Part shown: piece by piece, positions 19,101-22,321 of the stretch
How positions within the stretch are numbered: position 1 is the stretch's first letter
Layout: every line of letters starts with the position of its first letter
From: Gloeophyllum trabeum ATCC 11539
Taxonomy: Eukaryota > Basidiomycota > Agaricomycetes > Gloeophyllales > Gloeophyllaceae
Direction: 5' to 3'
DNA: 22,321 nt
Assembly: GCF_000344685.1 (NCBI RefSeq)
Contig: NW_006920422.1
Span: 1,109,940-1,132,260 of the forward strand
Notes under the pieces: model-generated
Database searches by the model: none
What the model saw: the letters and a program-made list of their open reading frames with translations, nothing else
Told to the model about the DNA's origin: nothing
Translations under genes and position numbers: made by a program

Positions 19101-22100
19101 ACCGGACTGAGAGTGGCCAGAAGGAGAGACAGAGCGAACAGGATCCAGTACCAATGATCACCGCATGCCTTCACGTACGTGGCCCATATGTCTTTGCCAA
19201 TCCGACCTGGAACGTTGTTGAATTACGATGCGCCGAGGATACGTGTTCGTCATCCCCTTACCTACGGCCCTCTTTTCTTCCTCTACGAGTTTACGCGGAG
19301 ACTTCTTCTTCTCGGCTTTCACCTCTGAATCGGCATTTGTAGCAGCCGTGGAACTCGTTTCAGAGTTGAATTCTGTTTGGGATCCAGACTGAGCTTGTAT
19401 CTCTACCTCTTCTATCTCTTCTTCGACGGTAGCAACCGCTGCTTCTTCTTTATCGTCCGAGGGATCTGCAGTATTGGACTGTACAAGAGTGCTTAGCACT
19501 CCTGAAGTCCCGAAGTCCTCGTAACCCCCTTGGTACTGGACCCGCCCGTTATCCAATGCGACGATAAAGCTCGCACGGGGGGCGCACAACTGCACATGGT
19601 GCGACACCAGGATCACAGTCCTACCTCGCATCAGCTCACCGGTGAGACATTCATGATAGAGGTGGTGGGCCGTATGCGCATCGACGGCCGAGAGTACGTC
19701 ATCCAAGAGGAGGATGGAAGCACGCGAATAGACAGCGCGTGCGAGCGATACTCTCGCTTTCTGACCGCCAGACAAGTTTACGCCGCGCTCTCCAATTTCG
19801 GCCTCGTCACCGTCTTCGAGGATCTTCAGATCGCTTACCAGCGCGCAGACTTCCAGAGTCTTCTTGTAGCGTTGCTCCACGTAAGGAAGATTGAAAAGGA
19901 TGTTCTCCTTGATGGATGCGTTCCTGAGCCATGCAGACTGTGGGACATACGCACAGACGCCTGGAATTGCCCACTCGTCCTCCTTCGGCACGAACCCCGT
20001 GAAGGATGCGATAGCATCAGGTCGCGATCGAGGACTCTTCAGCTGACCGGCCAGGATATCCGCCTCGCCGAGCAATGCTGAGCCCAGGCGAATCAGGAAT
20101 CGGCAATAAACTATGCGGACGTCACTGACCAAGCAGTAGTAGTGTCTTTCCCGATCCCAACTTGCCACAAATGAGGGACAGCTCGCCAACTGGGAAGTTC
20201 ATGCTCAGATCCGTGAGGACAAACTTATGCTTCGGGGTAGACGCCACAGACACCGGACGACTTGACGAACGGGAGCGGTCCTGAGGCCAAGTAACCGTAG
20301 CCGACTGCAATGCAATGGCGTAGTTCTCGCTTTCGAGAGGAGGGACGGGCGTCACCTCGGCCCCATTGAGATACTTTTCGATGCGGCGCAGGGACACGGC
20401 ACTCTGTGTAAGCGGGTATAACGCGTCAGTATCTGGAAGATGAATGCTACGGTGGCCAGGATTACCTGAAGCATGTTGATTAATGTCTCAGGCAAGGCGT
20501 TCAGCGCGAACTTCATCTCCGAAAAGACTGTATAACAGTTTGGTCACAGGGTTCAATCTCCATGGTTGGAACCTTACTAGTGATCTATGGCTCGGTGAGA
20601 AAGGCTCTATCGCTGACTAAGAGTGTACGCACCGACGTGAACGCAATGGAAGGCGTCAGAGTCTGCTGCCGTATAACAGCGAAGTGCCAGAACGACACTA
20701 GCGTTACCAATATAGGTGATCCATTCCTAATCCAGTGCTATCAGGGACCCCAGGTCATGGATAGTAACTTTACTTTTTACCAGATAGCGTTGAAGAGCGT
20801 CTAGTAATAGTGGATAAGTACCCTGAGGTGAGATCAGGATGATGTTGCCTTACCTCTATGGTGTAGTTCAATTTCTGATATTTCAGTTCCTTTGCTCGAA
20901 TTTTCATCACCCGTTCTTCGAAGCTTCGCTCCCAAGCCATGAACTGCAAAATTGACAGTTGTTTGTCAGTAATCATGGGGAAAGTCTAAATACCTTTAAC
21001 ATGCGGATGGCACCCAAAATCTGTGGATAGAGGTTATATCAAGGTATAACAGACCACAAGCAATAATTCACATACCTCGTTCATCAGCGCTACACGCTCA
21101 TCCCGAGTCTTCATGAGGTTATCTTGAGCGTGCACAACTACCTTCCCCGCGAAATGGTTCATGGGGAGGAACAAGCAGGTCACAGCGAGACCGATGAAAC
21201 AGGACACGCCTAGGAAGGGTACCAGTTAGCTAATGAGGAGAGCTTTCTGAGAGATCGTCGATACCGAGAAGACTATATAGGAACATTGTTCCAATGACAA
21301 TCTCGATGGGCGAATCTAGTCACAAAGTCAGTCAGCGCTGTCTCCCTTGAACGTGGGAATCACGCGTTACCTATGAGAGTGAACAGATGCCACGCAAACT
21401 CGCTCACGCGATCGACGTCGGTTGTCATGAGAGTCATAACCTGCGCCTTGCTCGAAAATTCAGCCTCGTCTTCGTCTTTCTTATTATCCGCCTGCTCGCC
21501 ATCCTGAGGTGGATCGGCCTTCTTCTTGTTATCGTCCTCTTCGCCGGGCACGGAGCCCGAAGAGGAGACGACGTCCTTCCGCACGAGCGTCTTCGCGAAC
21601 AGGATGGAGTTCAGCTGGACGCGGATGCGCACTTGCAGCGTGGTAGTTGATATAGACCACAATTGCCCCGTAACTGCGCGAAAATCTTAGTATACGACAA
21701 CGCGCCCCCTGATTCCAGAAAACGTACTTAGATAAGTGATGGCGTTCACAAAGAACAGCCCAGCGCAATACGCGAAACCCCATCCCCTTTGCTGGCGTTC
21801 CGGGTCCACCTCTAGGTAATTCACGAGCTTCCTGAGGAAATACGCCGGCGCGTAGAACAGACACGCGGATATCGCCGCCAGGGAGATCTGCAGCGCCAGA
21901 GGCCCCGCGTTAACGCGGAGCAGGCGGTAGCCCAGCTCCCACCCCGAGCCCGGCTTAGGCGTCCACTTGCCGATGCGCAGCTTCACCGCGCGGAGGGTGG
22001 CGCGCATGCGTGCGAAGAGGTTCACGGCGCGCATGTCGGCGGGGACGATGGGCAGGTCGCCAATGTCCAGGCTTTCGGAGACGTTGCCGAGCATGACGAC

Positions 22101-22312
22101 CTTGGTCGTGTAGGAGAACAGGAGGGTGTCCCAAATAGATGCCCCTGGGGGTATGGTACGGATTAAAATCGAAAACGGATGGGAAATCTGATGAACGCAC
22201 CGACAACTCCGCAGACGTTATCTTCGTAGCGAGACGTTATCGCCTCGACGACCTTCTCAGAGTATATGTGCTCTGGGGGATAGTGCAAATTTGGGCCCCA
22301 TGGGGTAGTCAT
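16186..22312 (-). CDS. ABCC-type (MRP/YOR1-like) full ABC transporter
   Basis: Thirty-six exons join in one frame to 1398 aa. Coordinates: 22201-22312, 21728-22144, 21371-21673, 21265-21315, 21076-21209, 20994-21020, 20854-20943, 20781-20800, 20629-20726, 20466-20527, 20130-20403, 19262-20077, 19080-19206, 18958-19027, 18894-18906, 18808-18843, 18704-18742, 18559-18651, 18360-18503, 18301-18308, 18207-18243, 18033-18154, 17947-17977, 17749-17891, 17684-17695, 17595-17627, 17402-17533, 17292-17348, 17083-17239, 16961-17034, 16783-16913, 16661-16727, 16594-16604, 16499-16543, 16382-16448, 16186-16329. The order is TMD1-NBD1-TMD2-NBD2 without an N-terminal TMD0, as in YOR1-like pumps that export amphipathic drugs or conjugates using ATP. 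NBD1: Walker A GKLGSGKT near 518-525, LSGGQ 631-635, Walker B LLLDD near 652-656, with D where a catalytic E is usual. NBD2: Walker [10 protein letters not shown] 1172-1180, signature NFSTGEKQ near 1284-1291, Walker B VLVMDE 1305-1310. There are charged linkers near 220-255 and 730-795. The ATG at 22312 has a favourable ACACC context. No break was seen; substrate and membrane are not readable. Confidence 0.93.
18504..18558 (-). other. GC-AG intron in the ABC transporter gene
   Basis: The intron between exons 18 and 19 begins with GC (GAAG|GCACAG on the minus strand) and ends CTGCAG|GT, 55 nt. Only this joint keeps the family pattern [15 protein letters not shown] in frame. The nearest GT donor, four bases further in, would shift the frame against the only good acceptor. 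GC-AG introns are a known minor class processed by the major spliceosome. A T-to-C sequencing error at the donor would look the same. Confidence 0.7.
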
Positions 22313-22321
22313 GGTGTTCAC

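Noticed and set aside
20528..20628. A tRNA-like GGTTCAATCTCC stretch and short ORFs between ABC exons 9 and 10.
   Set aside because: No cloverleaf can be formed around it, and the region is a 101-nt intron of the transporter.
3172..22312. A ribosomal-peptide or secondary-metabolite cluster, suggested by an S41/UstP-like peptidase, oxidoreductases and an ABC exporter.
   Set aside because: I saw no precursor peptide with repeated cores, no DUF3328/UstYa-like protein, no tyrosinase and no synthase. Malic enzyme and the sugar-type dehydrogenases are better explained as primary metabolism.
1..22321. CRISPR arrays, prophage or bacterial operon structure.
   Set aside because: There are no spaced direct repeats, and the genes are intron-rich fungal nuclear genes.

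Overview
The window reads as nuclear DNA of a filamentous basidiomycete, most likely an Agaricomycete. The genes are dense with introns of about 47-70 bases (GT...AG, often with a CTAAC/CTGAC-like branch site), the exons are short and include microexons, and the encoded proteins follow basidiomycete family patterns. Reassembling exons by hand gave five complete, apparently intact genes. Each has one continuous reading frame across all its introns. There is also one orphan minus-strand 5' exon at the left edge. Many exons are too short to appear as separate open frames, so the unspliced sequence looks far more broken than it is.

Layout. 1-1010: a minus-strand gene start (ATG at 497) of unknown identity, with an exact 115-bp tandem duplication and a TATA-like box upstream of it. 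1010-3171: about 2.2 kb with no recognisable gene. 3172-6288 (+): a secreted S41-family serine peptidase of the fungal CPAF-like/UstP-like type, 17 exons, 685 aa. 6289-7376: no confident gene; one short unexplained open frame ends at 6970. 7377-8672 (-): a zinc-dependent polyol (sorbitol/xylitol-type) dehydrogenase, 4 exons, 378 aa. 8673-9167: a 495-bp divergent promoter. 9168-10677 (+): a short-chain dehydrogenase resembling KduD/gluconate 5-dehydrogenase, 5 exons, 266 aa. 10678-13778: about 3.1 kb without a convincing gene, holding the malic enzyme promoter at its right end. 13779-15954 (+): malic enzyme, 10 exons, 532 aa. 15955-16185: a short convergent 3' intergenic region. 16186-22312 (-): a full-length ABCC (MRP/YOR1-like) ABC transporter, 36 exons, 1398 aa, including a GC-AG intron and exons as small as 8 nt.

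Functional reading. The divergent polyol dehydrogenase and KduD-like reductase could be co-regulated carbohydrate or sugar-acid catabolic enzymes. Malic enzyme supplies pyruvate and reduced cofactor from malate. The ABCC pump and the secreted peptidase have no evident pathway link to them. I saw no clear new system. The items most worth checking are the divergent oxidoreductase pair, the extreme exon fragmentation with a GC donor, the orphan left-edge gene with its duplicated leader, and the malic enzyme uORF. Functional calls come from recognising motifs and family patterns by eye; no database search was run.
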